Assembly: GCA_964464035.1 (NCBI GenBank)
Contig: CAYXEN010000016.1
Coordinates: forward strand, 1 to 40,085
DNA from: CAYXEN01 sp964464035
GTDB taxonomy: Bacteria > Krumholzibacteriota > Krumholzibacteriia > WVZY01
DNA length: 40,085 bases
Direction of reading: 5' to 3'
Positions 24,114 through 32,693 of this stretch are shown here, piece after piece. The notes beneath the pieces were generated by a model that saw only the letters and a program-made list of their open reading frames with translations, did not search any database and was not told where the DNA came from. How positions within the stretch are numbered: position 1 is the stretch's first letter; every line of letters starts with the position of its first letter. Made by a program: the position numbers and the translations under genes.

Positions 24114-25177
24114 ATGGCATACAGGTTCTGGCGGCGGATGAAGGTCGCTCCGGGGATCACGCTCAACCTGAGCAAGGGCGGTCCTTCCGTGTCATTCGGC
24201 CCGAGGGGGGCGAAGTTCACCGTGGGCGCCCGCGGGGCCCGCGCCACAGCCGGAATTCCGGGCACGGGGCTTTTCTATACAAAGCAGATGAGACCCCATT
24301 CCGGGCGCCGGCGGTCGGGGTGGGGGGCATCCCGCGATCGCTCGCATGGCAGCGGATACGGCCCGCCGCCCGTGCCTCCCGAGCGGAGACTCACGCTGTC
24401 CTTCTTCCAAAAACTCTTCACTCCCGAGTACGAGAAGAACTTCGTCGACGGGTGCCGCGAGTGGGTGCTGGGTGAAAAGGACAAGGCCCTCGATTTTCTC
24501 GCCCGGTCGCTGGACGTAGCGGATGCCGCCTATCTGGCCGGTCTCATCGAGATCAAGAAGAACGAGCTCGACAAGGCGCTGGAATACTTGAGCCGCGTCG
24601 AGAAAAACATCGCCGGACTCGGCGATTATTTCGACAAGTACGGTGTCGCGCCCGAGATCTACGTGCACATAACAGACGAGATCGGGACCTACATCGACGC
24701 CGACAAGCGAGGACTTCTCCTCTTGCTCGTGGAACTCTACCAGGAGATGGGCAAGCTCGAGGAAGCCCGCAAGCGTAGCGAGAAGCTCCTGCGGATGCTG
24801 CCCGACGACGGAGCCGTGAAGCTCTCCCATGCGGAGATCCTGCTCGCGATCGCGCCCGACGACGTGGCGAACTTGAAGGAGATTCTCGAGCTCACCGAGG
24901 GCGTGGAAAACGATTCCCCCGTGCACACGGCGCTTCTCTATTATAGAGCGAAGGCTCTTCGCGATCTCAAGCTCTCGAGTGCCGCGAAGGATCTTCTCAC
25001 CCGCCTGGTGCGGAGGAAAAAGGACCGTCCCAAGGAGCTCATGTGCGCTCTATATTATGAACGAGCAGCGGTCTACGAGGAACTCGGGCAGAAGAAAAGG
25101 GCGCGCTCGGATTTGGAGCGCGTGTTCGCCATCGATCCAGAGTACGGGGACGTGGGCGAGAGGTTGGGGATCGGGGG
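24114..25177 (+). CDS. DUF4236 domain protein with TPR repeats (3' end cut by the scaffold gap)
   Basis: At least 354 residues are visible. Residues 1-55 match DUF4236 (FWRRMKVAPGITLNLSKGG, SFGPRGAKFTVG, GIPGTGLFYTK), a short repeat-like N-terminal domain of unknown function. A Gly/Arg/Pro-rich linker (56-90) leads to a helical region with TPR-like units, including ALDFLARSLDVADAAYLAGL, ELYQEMGKLEEARKRSEKLL and AAVYEELGQKKRARSDLERV. The frame enters the N-run at DVGERLGIG. TPR proteins of this type commonly end with such a phrase, so little may be missing. GGAGGGG before ATG 24114 supports the start. Confidence 0.75.
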
Positions 25178-25277
25178 NNNNNNNNNNNNNNNNNNNNNNN
25201 NNNNNNNNNNNNNNNNNNNNNNNNNNNNNNNNNNNNNNNNNNNNNNNNNNNNNNNNNNNNNNNNNNNNNNNNNNNNN
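25178..25277. other. 100-N scaffold gap
   Basis: Exactly 100 unknown bases, the usual placeholder for a gap of unknown size. The convergent genes on both sides lose their 3' ends here, so the true distance, and any gene between, is unknown. Confidence 0.99.
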
Positions 25278-26647
25278 TCGACCGGAAGGTCTTTCAGGAA
25301 TCCCCTTTGCCACTCGTACTGCGGATTCTCCTCCAGGAACTTGTCGGCGTCGAAACCGATGTCGCAGGAACCGCCCCATTTCGCCCAAAGCTGCCAGTTG
25401 CGGGCCATCTTCGAATCGACGACTTTGCCGTCGATGGCTCCTCCCGGGACGAAAGCTCCCTTGCTCCCGGGAACGCTCCCGTCATCGAGCTCCCAATGCC
25501 CGCAGATCGTCCTCGTGCTCGGAGATATTCTCTTCAGATATACGTCATAGTGGTCGGCGAGCATCTTCTTGGCAGCTTCTACGTCTATATCGCCGTAGCG
25601 TTCGTCGAGCAGTTGCTTCCATCGAACGCGCCTCGCGACGCGCGAGTTTCTTATGTCGTCATAGGTGGAGTTGGTCTCGTCCCTGAGAATCTCTATGTTG
25701 TCCGTTACGTTGGACCCGGTGAAATAGCCGTTAGTCTTCTTCTCGAGGCTGTGATGCTTGAGCCCCAAGGCGAGCCTTGCGATCTCGCCGGTGTTTATGT
25801 CTCCCAGGAGCCAGGAGTTGGCATACGCTCCGTTGTTGTCGTCGATCATCATCTCCGCCCACTCGTCTATGCCGTTTGCGTACTGCATCGCTCTCCTCGC
25901 CCGATCGAAGACGGGCGTCCCCTTGGGGTCGAAACCCTCGAAGCCGCCGATAGTGGTCTCGGTGCCGATCAGTCCGGCGCCGGTTATGAAGAAGTCCGTG
26001 GCGCTGTAGATGCACGGCCCCCATGACTGCATGAGGATCCGGTGACCCTTGTCGGGGACTATGTCGACTATTATGTTGCAGAATCTCAGGAGCGCATAGC
26101 CGGCCCACGAGTTGTGAGCCATTACTATGCCCTTGTCGGCAGTCGCGTCGCCGGTCGCTATGAAAGCGCTGCAGCCGCCGCCTTCTTCTTTCGATTCTCT
26201 TTCTTTCTCCTTGGGCCACCAGTACCATGCGACGTCTATGAAACCGTTCATGAAGAGCATCTCGTCGTAGGTGATCTTTTTCCCGGCCTTTTCGAGGCCC
26301 TTGACCATCCCCTTCATCTCTTCCTCGTATTCCCTGCTCACCTTGTTCTTGAAAAGCTTCTTGGCCTCCTTGACAAAGAACTCGAGATCCTTGGCGGTCC
26401 TGAACTTCTGCATGTAAGCGAGAGTCTTCAAGAAGTCGTCGATTTCGGGGGCGGTGAGATATCCCCGCTGGAATCCTCTTTCGAAAGGTGCGCCCTCGAT
26501 GTGAAGAATGATCCAGCCGTTCTCGTCATGGCGGTATGCCTTGGCCAGCCAGGCTTTTTCCTTATTAGTTAGATCTTGGGCACTGAGTAGAGACGAGATT
26601 GCGATCAAGAAAAGGACAACCGGCAAGATTACGAAACTCTTTTTCAT
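25278..26647 (-). CDS. phospholipase B-like / C45-type Ntn hydrolase, secreted (3' end cut by the gap)
   Basis: 456 residues are visible. A signal peptide spans ~1-23 (ending LLSAQ). The protein resembles the phospholipase-B-like/acyl-transferase C45 group of N-terminal-nucleophile hydrolases. GGGCSAFIATG places the candidate nucleophile at Cys159, which would be exposed by self-cleavage. GIVMAHNSW and GAGLIGTETTIGGFEGF are also typical. It probably hydrolyses amide or ester bonds of lipids or peptides outside the cytoplasm. An AAAGGA site precedes ATG 26647. The C-terminus runs into the N-gap after KDLPV. Confidence 0.75.
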
Positions 26648-26765
26648 GGCTCATTCCTTTCTGGGGTTTGCATAATAATATGAGGTTACCAAGAATTCTA
26701 TGCTCGTGCAACCCGGTGCTTCACTGGAGTGAATAGCAGATCGGGAGGAGCATCTTGCGCCGGCC

Positions 26766-26990
26766 ATGCAATGCGAAACACCGTGCTCGCTTAAGCACGG
26801 GGTATTCACATACTATCTCTTGAGGAGCGTGCATGGCGGAGCCGATGAGGACAGCGACGGCAGGAACACACCGGGAGAGCTGTATGGTTATGTGGAGCCG
26901 AATGTCAAGAGCTTCGCATCCGGGCCGGACAGGGCAAAAACAACGAGTATCATTACGAACAACACGGAGATAGCTCTGGTAGAGTACTAA
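26766..26990 (+). pseudogene. remnant of a caspase-domain (C14-like) protein
   Basis: A 74-codon frame whose residues ~9-55 (LKHGVFTYYLLRSVHGGADE, then NTPGELYGYVEPNVK) match the end of bacterial caspase-fold peptidase domains, just after the catalytic region. The His/Cys dyad part is absent, and the 118 bp upstream hold no matching sequence. This therefore looks like a 3' fragment of a lost gene. The fragment begins at a 7-bp hairpin (CCGTGCT/AGCACGG, 26781-26800). An expressed short protein is unlikely, as no ribosome site is seen. Confidence 0.5.
26781..26800. repeat. short perfect inverted repeat at the caspase-remnant boundary
   Basis: CCGTGCT and AGCACGG pair around a 6-base loop. The position coincides with the point where similarity to caspase-domain proteins begins, so it may mark the breakpoint. 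Confidence 0.35.
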
Positions 26991-27058
26991 CCTCAGTTCG
27001 TCTGAACCCTGACGAGAGACCAGGCCGGGCGCCGGCTTGCCGATTCAAGGCTGGATGA

Positions 27059-27762
27059 TCATTCGCGATAGAGAGATTTTATCTGCCCCCACGTGCTGTG
27101 ATCCGCGGGAACGCTCTGGCAATTGTCGACCCCGACGTTGTAGAAAGAAACGGTCGAAGTCCCGACATGGCCACTCCCTGAGTACATCTGAACGATCAAG
27201 TATGCATTGGTCAAATCCTCCGGCGGATGGTTGCCGCCGTAGAGATTCCAGTTGCAAACCCCGTAGGGTAGCCCGCCGTCAAAGGGGCCGCCGTTTATGG
27301 AGAGATATGCCATTCCTCCCGTGCCTCCTATATTCGGTTTGAGCTTGAGATCGAACCAGAACGGCGGGTTCGCACTGTGTTCCGATCCGATGCCGCCGGC
27401 GAAGTCGCCCGCGTAGTCGCCGGCGTACGCCACCGCGCCGCCGGAGCCGAGGAAGTGCAGCATGAACACCGCATTGTTGAACATGCAGGGAATGCATGGA
27501 TAGCTGAAGGCGAGATCCTTCTCGTATTGAGTGATGAGCCCGAACTCAATCCAGACGGTGTTCTGACCCGTGAAGTTCGCCTCCTCGATCCTGCCGCATA
27601 CGTGAACCTCGGCGATGTTCTGTGCATCCAGGGAAACACTGCTTAGCATGTAGTCGTACTGGTCAGGTCCCGTCACACTAAGTGTTCCGGTGAACGGGCC
27701 TTGAGCTGCGGCCGCCGAAGCCGCAGCAGAATAACAATGAATACGATTGCTTGATGTTTCAT
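27059..27762 (-). pseudogene. secreted beta-rich protein with apparent frameshift in the signal peptide
   Basis: The start at ATG 27762 has GGAGG ten bases upstream and opens a good signal-peptide core (MKHQAIVFIVIL). The frame then leaves the long downstream frame. Adding one G between 27726 and 27727 restores a perfect signal peptide (…VILAAASAAAAQ) and joins the ~220-residue mature chain. That chain starts QGPFTGTLSVTG and is Gly/Asn/Tyr-rich, with four or more cysteines. It ends STWGQIKSLYR, a tail style I associate with secreted proteins in some FCB-related candidate phyla. The function is unknown. The frameshift may be real, phase-variable or an assembly error. Confidence 0.6.
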
Positions 27763-28467
27763 CGGTCGTTGCACCTCCGATCATTACTATGGCAACTAAT
27801 TGAGAAGCCGGCGCCCGCCTGATTCTCATCGAAAGAGACGCATCCCAGGCGGAAGGCCCTGCCGGAAGGAAGGAGATGCCGCTGCTCGGACGAGCATTCC
27901 ATCGAAGCGTGTCTTCCCTGTCGCCGTCCGCTTTCGAACTCTTATGGAATACCGGATTCCCGGCTGAACACGTTGGACGTTGTCCTCGCAGGCAGTGTCC
28001 CGCCTTCGTGGTTCGCCGGGTCATGATGGTCACTTGCTTGTCCGGAGCACCGGCCGGGAGCCGACAAAGGGCGAGGAGAGTTCCCGGGATGCGAGACGGA
28101 CATTTCAAGCCGGGCCATCATCAATGCGATGCTTGGGGGAAGCTTGGTTCCTTACGAGCGCGGATGACGAGCAGGTTCCCCCTGGAATGGCGATTCTTGT
28201 TTTGTGCGTTTGATTATACCATACATGGGGATGAAAGTCCAGATCGGAAGCTTCTTGAGAGTGATGGCTCGCCTGCGAAATTCTTGATATTCATCAATAC
28301 ACTGTAATATGTGCCGCACGGCGCGGGCGATTTTCAATCGTCAACGGAATGCTTAACAATACCGGGATGCTGCCGACGAAATCTCGATAAGAGTTGCTGA
28401 ATGGCTGCAGGGGTTTCCAAAGCTTTGGAAGTCTTCCTGCAGAATCCGCTGCCATGAAAACGCTTTT
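27763..28467. other. 705-bp stretch with no supported gene
   Basis: Between the frameshifted secreted protein and aroQ I find no convincing gene. Open frames exist on both strands (such as 27876-28307 plus), but they are rich in Arg, Cys and Ser without recognisable domains. The end nearest aroQ holds a nested hairpin (28405-28442). The rest may be decayed sequence. Confidence 0.5.
28405..28442. terminator. nested hairpin after the aromatic supra-operon
   Basis: An outer CTGCAGG/CCTGCAG pair encloses a perfect 16-base palindrome, TTCCAAAGCTTTGGAA (28415-28430). It lies 26 bp downstream of the aroQ stop on the minus strand. It is the likeliest place for the operon to end, though no T-run follows. 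Confidence 0.4.
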
Positions 28468-28914
28468 TCAACTCTCATTCTTCACCAGGACATCGATCGC
28501 CAAAAGATAACTCCTGTAACCGAATCCCGTTATCTGCCCGATACAAACTCCGGCTACGACGGACCGGGCACGGAATTCTTCACGCCCGTGGATGTTGCTG
28601 AGATGCACCTCGACCACGGGAATCCCCGCCGCCTTGACGGCGTCCCGAATAGCTATACTATAATGAGTGAAAGCCCCCGGATTGATCACGATCGCGTCGA
28701 AACGCTCTTGCTTCTCGCCGAATCCCGCTTTCTGCACGGCATCGATGATGTCACCCTCGTGGTTGGTCTGAAGGAATGACACCTCTACCCCTCTTTGCTT
28801 TGCATGATTTTCGATCAACCGGTTTATGTCCTCGAGTGTCTTGGTCCCGTATACATCCGGTTCCCTGGAGCCTATGAGGTTCAAATTGGGCCCGTTTATG
28901 ATAAGGATCTTCAT
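28468..28914 (-). CDS. aroQ: 3-dehydroquinate dehydratase, type II
   Basis: A 148-residue cytoplasmic enzyme converting 3-dehydroquinate to 3-dehydroshikimate (third shikimate step). The N-terminus ILIINGPNLNLIGSREPDVYG is diagnostic of type II. NPGAFTHYSIAIRDA near 77-91, EVHLSNIHGREEFR near 101-114 and the preceding QTNHEGDIID supply the active-site Asn, His and Arg. It is the last gene of the supra-operon. Its ATG overlaps the stop of the AroK-AroB fusion (ATGA), suggesting translational coupling. Confidence 0.95.
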   Translation of the reverse strand: MKILIINGPNLNLIGSREPDVYGTKTLEDINRLIENHAKQRGVEVSFLQTNHEGDIIDAVQKAGFGEKQERFDAIVINPGAFTHYSIAIRDAVKAAGIPVVEVHLSNIHGREEFRARSVVAGVCIGQITGFGYRSYLLAIDVLVKNES

Positions 28915-30581
28915 TTCCTTCCTCTCGATATGGCTGAGCTTATCTCGTCGGCCGTGACGTCATCGACGATCTTGACCCCGCCCATTCCCACGGGCAGGAC
29001 GAAATGAATACGTCCCAGCTTGCGCTTCTTGTCGAGGCGGAGACCGCCGAAGAACGCTTCTTCGTCGATACGGGGAAACAGAACGGGAAGCCCGCATCTA
29101 TCCAGTAGCGCGATGGTTCTCTCGAGCAGATCTCTTTCCACCATCCCCCTGGCGGCCGATATCTCGAGGGCGGCTATCAGGCCGAGAGCCACAGCCTGCC
29201 CGTGATTCATCTCGTACCCGCTTGCAGCTTCGAGAGCATGGCCCACGGTATGCCCCAGATTGAGTATGCGCCTCTTGTCTTTCTCAAAGGGGTCCAATCC
29301 TACTATGGCCCCCTTGATCGCGATACACTCCGTTACGCATCTCTCCAGGAAATCCACGCTTTGCAAGGCTCGATCCCCCTTCGCAGCCAACTCCGACTCG
29401 ATGAACTCGAACAGCTCCGACGAGCCGATGAGAGCGGTTTTTATCACTTCCGCCATGCCGTAGGATATCTGCTCGAGCGGCAACGTCCTGAGCGCGCACG
29501 GGTCGGAGAGCACGAGGTCGGGCTGGTGGAAACCCCCGATCAGGTTCTTGGCTCTGGGGTGATCGACGCCGGTCTTGCCTCCTATGCTGGAATCGACCTG
29601 GGCGAGCAATGTCGTCGGGACGTGGACGAGGTGAACTCCTCTCATGTAGATAGATGCGGCGAATCCCCCGATGTCGCCCGTCACTCCGCCGCCGACGGGC
29701 ACGATAGTGCAATCCCGTCCGGCACCGATCTCGACGATCCCGTCGAGAATCCGGCCGACCTGATCGAAGGTCTTGTGTGCTTCCCCGTCCTCGATGGATA
29801 TGAGATGATAGCGGATACCGGCAAGCTCGAGTGATGTTTCGATCTGGGCTAGGAAATGCTTTCTCGTAGATGCCGGCATGAAGAGCACGACGTCTTCGGC
29901 GAGGCCGTGCTCCTTCAATCTTTCTCCTATTTTCGATAGAATCCCTCTGCCCACTTCTACCAGCGAGGCTGAACGGCCCGGATTCCCGACTGCACCGAAC
30001 GAATAGACGGCGGACGGCAGATCGATGCGCGATGCAATGCGGCATGCGGCGGTGTGGGGCGTGATACGTGAAGTGTCTATCCTGAATCGGATGTTCTTGT
30101 ACATTCTCTCCCGGTCTTCGAGAAGAGAACGGATTCTTCGCAGGAGTTTCGCCTTGGTACGGCCTCCACCACCGGCAACGAGGAGGGGCCGCGAATCGTC
30201 GCCGGCCAGCCTCTCGTGCAAACTGTCGATGGAAGCTTCCAGCAGGACGGTCGTCCCCGAATTCGAGAACGCCTGGAATATTTCTTCGTTCAATAGAGTG
30301 CCCCCTCCGGTCGCAATCACGACTCCTCTTCTCCCGTAGAGTCTCTCGCAGACCTCGGCCTCGAGAGCGCGAAAATGAGCTTCGCCTTTCTCGGCGATGA
30401 TCTCCGCAATCGAACAGCCGGCGAGACGTTCCACGAGGGCGTCCGTGTCCATGAATTCGAGAGCGAGGAGCTCGGCAAGTTCCTTCGCGGTCTCGGTCTT
30501 TCCGGTTCCCATGAAACCTGTGATCACGATTGCAGGGGGGCCGTCAAGATGATGTCTTCTTTCGTTCCGAGGCATGCTCAT
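28911..30581 (-). CDS. aroKB: fused shikimate kinase / 3-dehydroquinate synthase
   Basis: A 556-residue bifunctional enzyme. Residues ~1-180 are shikimate kinase: Walker A GFMGTGKTE (22-30), the MDTD acidic site (44-47), FRALE and ATGGG. Residues ~195-556 are dehydroquinate synthase: PVGGGVTGDIGGFAAS, VPTTLLAQVDSSIGGKTG, and LNLGHTVGHALE with metal-binding His. The two domains catalyse non-consecutive steps 5 and 2 of the shikimate pathway. The start overlaps the aroC stop (ATGA) and has GAGAGGAG upstream. A kinase-synthase fusion is known in some lineages but is not the rule. Confidence 0.93.
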   Translation of the reverse strand: MSMPRNERRHHLDGPPAIVITGFMGTGKTETAKELAELLALEFMDTDALVERLAGCSIAEIIAEKGEAHFRALEAEVCERLYGRRGVVIATGGGTLLNEEIFQAFSNSGTTVLLEASIDSLHERLAGDDSRPLLVAGGGGRTKAKLLRRIRSLLEDRERMYKNIRFRIDTSRITPHTAACRIASRIDLPSAVYSFGAVGNPGRSASLVEVGRGILSKIGERLKEHGLAEDVVLFMPASTRKHFLAQIETSLELAGIRYHLISIEDGEAHKTFDQVGRILDGIVEIGAGRDCTIVPVGGGVTGDIGGFAASIYMRGVHLVHVPTTLLAQVDSSIGGKTGVDHPRAKNLIGGFHQPDLVLSDPCALRTLPLEQISYGMAEVIKTALIGSSELFEFIESELAAKGDRALQSVDFLERCVTECIAIKGAIVGLDPFEKDKRRILNLGHTVGHALEAASGYEMNHGQAVALGLIAALEISAARGMVERDLLERTIALLDRCGLPVLFPRIDEEAFFGGLRLDKKRKLGRIHFVLPVGMGGVKIVDDVTADEISSAISRGRK

Positions 30582-31708
30582 AACGCTCCTCTCTTCTCGA
30601 GAAGAGACTTGTACGCCGAATAATTGTTCAACGTCTCTTGGATATGATCTCCACCGAATTTTTCGAGCAATGCTTCCAGCAGCACCCATGCCGTAACGGC
30701 TTCTCCAATTACGCCGACGGCCGGTACCACGCAAGTATCCGATCGCACGTAAGGCGCGCGTGCGGCCTCGAGTGTATTCATGTCTATGGAAGGAAGCCCC
30801 CCGGGTATGGTCGGGATCGGCTTGACATACAAGCGGATGACGATTTCTTCGCCGTTGGTCATCCCCCCTTCTATCCCGCCTGCGAAATTGCTTAACCTTG
30901 CGATACGACCGCCTTGCAAGTGGATGCCATCGTGTGCCTCGCTTCCTTTGGCCCTGGAGATCTCGAGGCCCGCGCCGACTTCGAGCGCTTTCACACTCTG
31001 GATGCTCATGAGCGCTCCGGCCAGGCGCCCGTCGAGCCTCCTGTTCCACTCGGCGTGGCTTCCGAGGCCGGGGACGACTCCGCCGGCCCTGATCTCGACC
31101 GAGCCGCCGAGGGAATCACCTTCTTTCACTGCCTTGCGGATCACCTCGGCCATTGCGCGTGCTGCTTCGCAGTCCGCGCACATGAGGGGCGAACGGCTCG
31201 CTCGAGCCTTGAGAGACTCGAGGGTGCGATCCCCCGGATCCGACTCGACGGGGCCGATCGAAATCACGTGCGAAAAAACGTCGAAGGAGAAAAGCTTCAA
31301 GAAACTCTTGGCTATCGCTCCTATCGCCACGCGCATCGCGGTCGACCTTGCGCTGGCCCTTTCGGCGATCGGGGTCACGTCATCGAGGCCGTATTTCAAG
31401 CATCCGGCAAGATCGGCGTGCCCCGGCCGGGGTATGCTTCGGAGTCGCTGTCGCCCCCGAGGCTTGCGCCCGCGGTTTTCGATGAGGATCGTAAGGGGAG
31501 CACCCGTAGTCTTTCCTTTCCAGAGACCGCTCACGATGCGCACTTTATCCGTCTCCGTGCGCTGCCTGGGGCTTCGCCCGTAGAATTTTCTCCTCCTCAG
31601 GAGGTCGCGCTGTATATCGGCGAGCGCCAGGCGATGCCCGGCGGGAAGGCCCTCGATGATGCCGGTGAGGCATTCGCCGTGTGAATCTCCACCCGTAAGA
31701 AATCTCAT
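30578..31708 (-). CDS. aroC: chorismate synthase
   Basis: A 376-residue enzyme making chorismate from EPSP with reduced FMN. The N-terminus MRFLTGGDSHGECLTGIIEGLPAG, the RPGHADLAGCLKYG segment, the ERASARSTAMRVAIGA motif and LSNFAGGIEGGMTNG are all family hallmarks. The N-terminal MRFLTGGDSHG form is common in non-proteobacterial lineages. GAGGTG precedes ATG 31708. It lies 34 bp after aroE and is coupled by overlap to aroKB. Confidence 0.96.
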   Translation of the reverse strand: MRFLTGGDSHGECLTGIIEGLPAGHRLALADIQRDLLRRRKFYGRSPRQRTETDKVRIVSGLWKGKTTGAPLTILIENRGRKPRGRQRLRSIPRPGHADLAGCLKYGLDDVTPIAERASARSTAMRVAIGAIAKSFLKLFSFDVFSHVISIGPVESDPGDRTLESLKARASRSPLMCADCEAARAMAEVIRKAVKEGDSLGGSVEIRAGGVVPGLGSHAEWNRRLDGRLAGALMSIQSVKALEVGAGLEISRAKGSEAHDGIHLQGGRIARLSNFAGGIEGGMTNGEEIVIRLYVKPIPTIPGGLPSIDMNTLEAARAPYVRSDTCVVPAVGVIGEAVTAWVLLEALLEKFGGDHIQETLNNYSAYKSLLEKRGAL

Positions 31709-31742
31709 CGGTCACCTCTTGCGCTTTGGATTGCCGCGAGCA

Positions 31743-32678
31743 TCAGTGATCATGAACTCGATCCTCGGGGGATGCGCCCTGTGCGCCTCGTTCACAAGAG
31801 TCCCCTGCAGGAAATGCTTGGACGTAATCCAGCATCTCCTGCAAGGAAAAGCTCTCACCCGTCCACAGCCTGAAGGCTTCCCGGGCTTGAGCCACCAGGA
31901 GTTCAAGGCCTCCCAGGGTGCCTGCTCCTCCCGCTCTTGCCGACTCGAGGAACTCCGTGTCCCGTGGCTGATAAACGAAGTCGAAACACGTGACTTCGGG
32001 ATCGAACCATGTCGCTTCCACGGGAAGGCTCTTCGAATCATTCCCCTCCATTCCGACCGGTGTTGCATTTATCACGATGTCCGATTTCCGAACGGCGGAT
32101 CCTATTTCCTTGTTCTCGCTTACGCCGCTGAAACGCGTGAGCGATATGCGGCTGCCGGGAAAGAGAGCTTCAAATCTTCTCACGAGCCCCGCCCCCTTGG
32201 CTGGATCCCGCATACAAAAGTTGACTTCCCGGACGCCGGCTTCCAACAAGCCGTATGCCGCCGCCCTTCCCGCTCCTCCTGCACCGAAGATGAAAACCTT
32301 TTTACCTTTCAATGACGATCTGCCCCATGTCTCCAGCGCTGTTTTCACCCCGACGGCATCGGTATTGAAGGCGAGGATCTCGTCTTTCTTGAAAATGAGC
32401 GTGTTCGCCGCCTGGATGGCGAGGACTCCGGGCGATAAATCGTCCACGAAAGCAAGTATCGCCTCCTTGTATGGGTAAGTTACATTGGCTCCACTTGCTC
32501 CAAGTGCCCAGAGTCCTCCCAGTGCGGCGGCCGGGGCGGATCGCTCCACTTCGAATGCCAAGTATGCGGCGTCTATGCCGTAGAGTGCGAACGCATGGTT
32601 CATGATTGCGGGCGATAGACTGTGCGAAACGGGATTGCCGATCAATCCATATAATCTTGTCTTTCCCGAGAAGGTCAT
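31743..32678 (-). CDS. aroE: shikimate dehydrogenase
   Basis: A 311-residue NADPH-dependent enzyme reducing 3-dehydroshikimate. The substrate site is GNPVSHSLSPAIMN (14-27), with the catalytic Lys in NVTYPYKEA (~65-73). FGAGGAGRAAAYGLLEAG (~130) binds the cofactor, INATPVGM follows, and GGLELLVAQA lies near 255. About 25 extra residues past the usual C-terminus are unusual and polar. AGGTG before ATG 32678 supports the start. It lies 15 bp after aroA. Confidence 0.95.
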   Translation of the reverse strand: MTFSGKTRLYGLIGNPVSHSLSPAIMNHAFALYGIDAAYLAFEVERSAPAAALGGLWALGASGANVTYPYKEAILAFVDDLSPGVLAIQAANTLIFKKDEILAFNTDAVGVKTALETWGRSSLKGKKVFIFGAGGAGRAAAYGLLEAGVREVNFCMRDPAKGAGLVRRFEALFPGSRISLTRFSGVSENKEIGSAVRKSDIVINATPVGMEGNDSKSLPVEATWFDPEVTCFDFVYQPRDTEFLESARAGGAGTLGGLELLVAQAREAFRLWTGESFSLQEMLDYVQAFPAGDSCERGAQGASPEDRVHDH

Positions 32679-32693
32679 GTAGTCACCTGCGAT

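Noticed and set aside
28232..28244. Resemblance to the start of an Illumina adapter (AGATCGGAAGC)
   Set aside because: Only about ten bases match and the adapter does not continue, so chance is the simpler explanation.
27876..28307. 143-codon plus-strand open frame with AAGGA before its ATG
   Set aside because: No recognisable domain, rich in Arg/Cys/Ser as expected of random GC-rich frames, and not part of any transcription unit.
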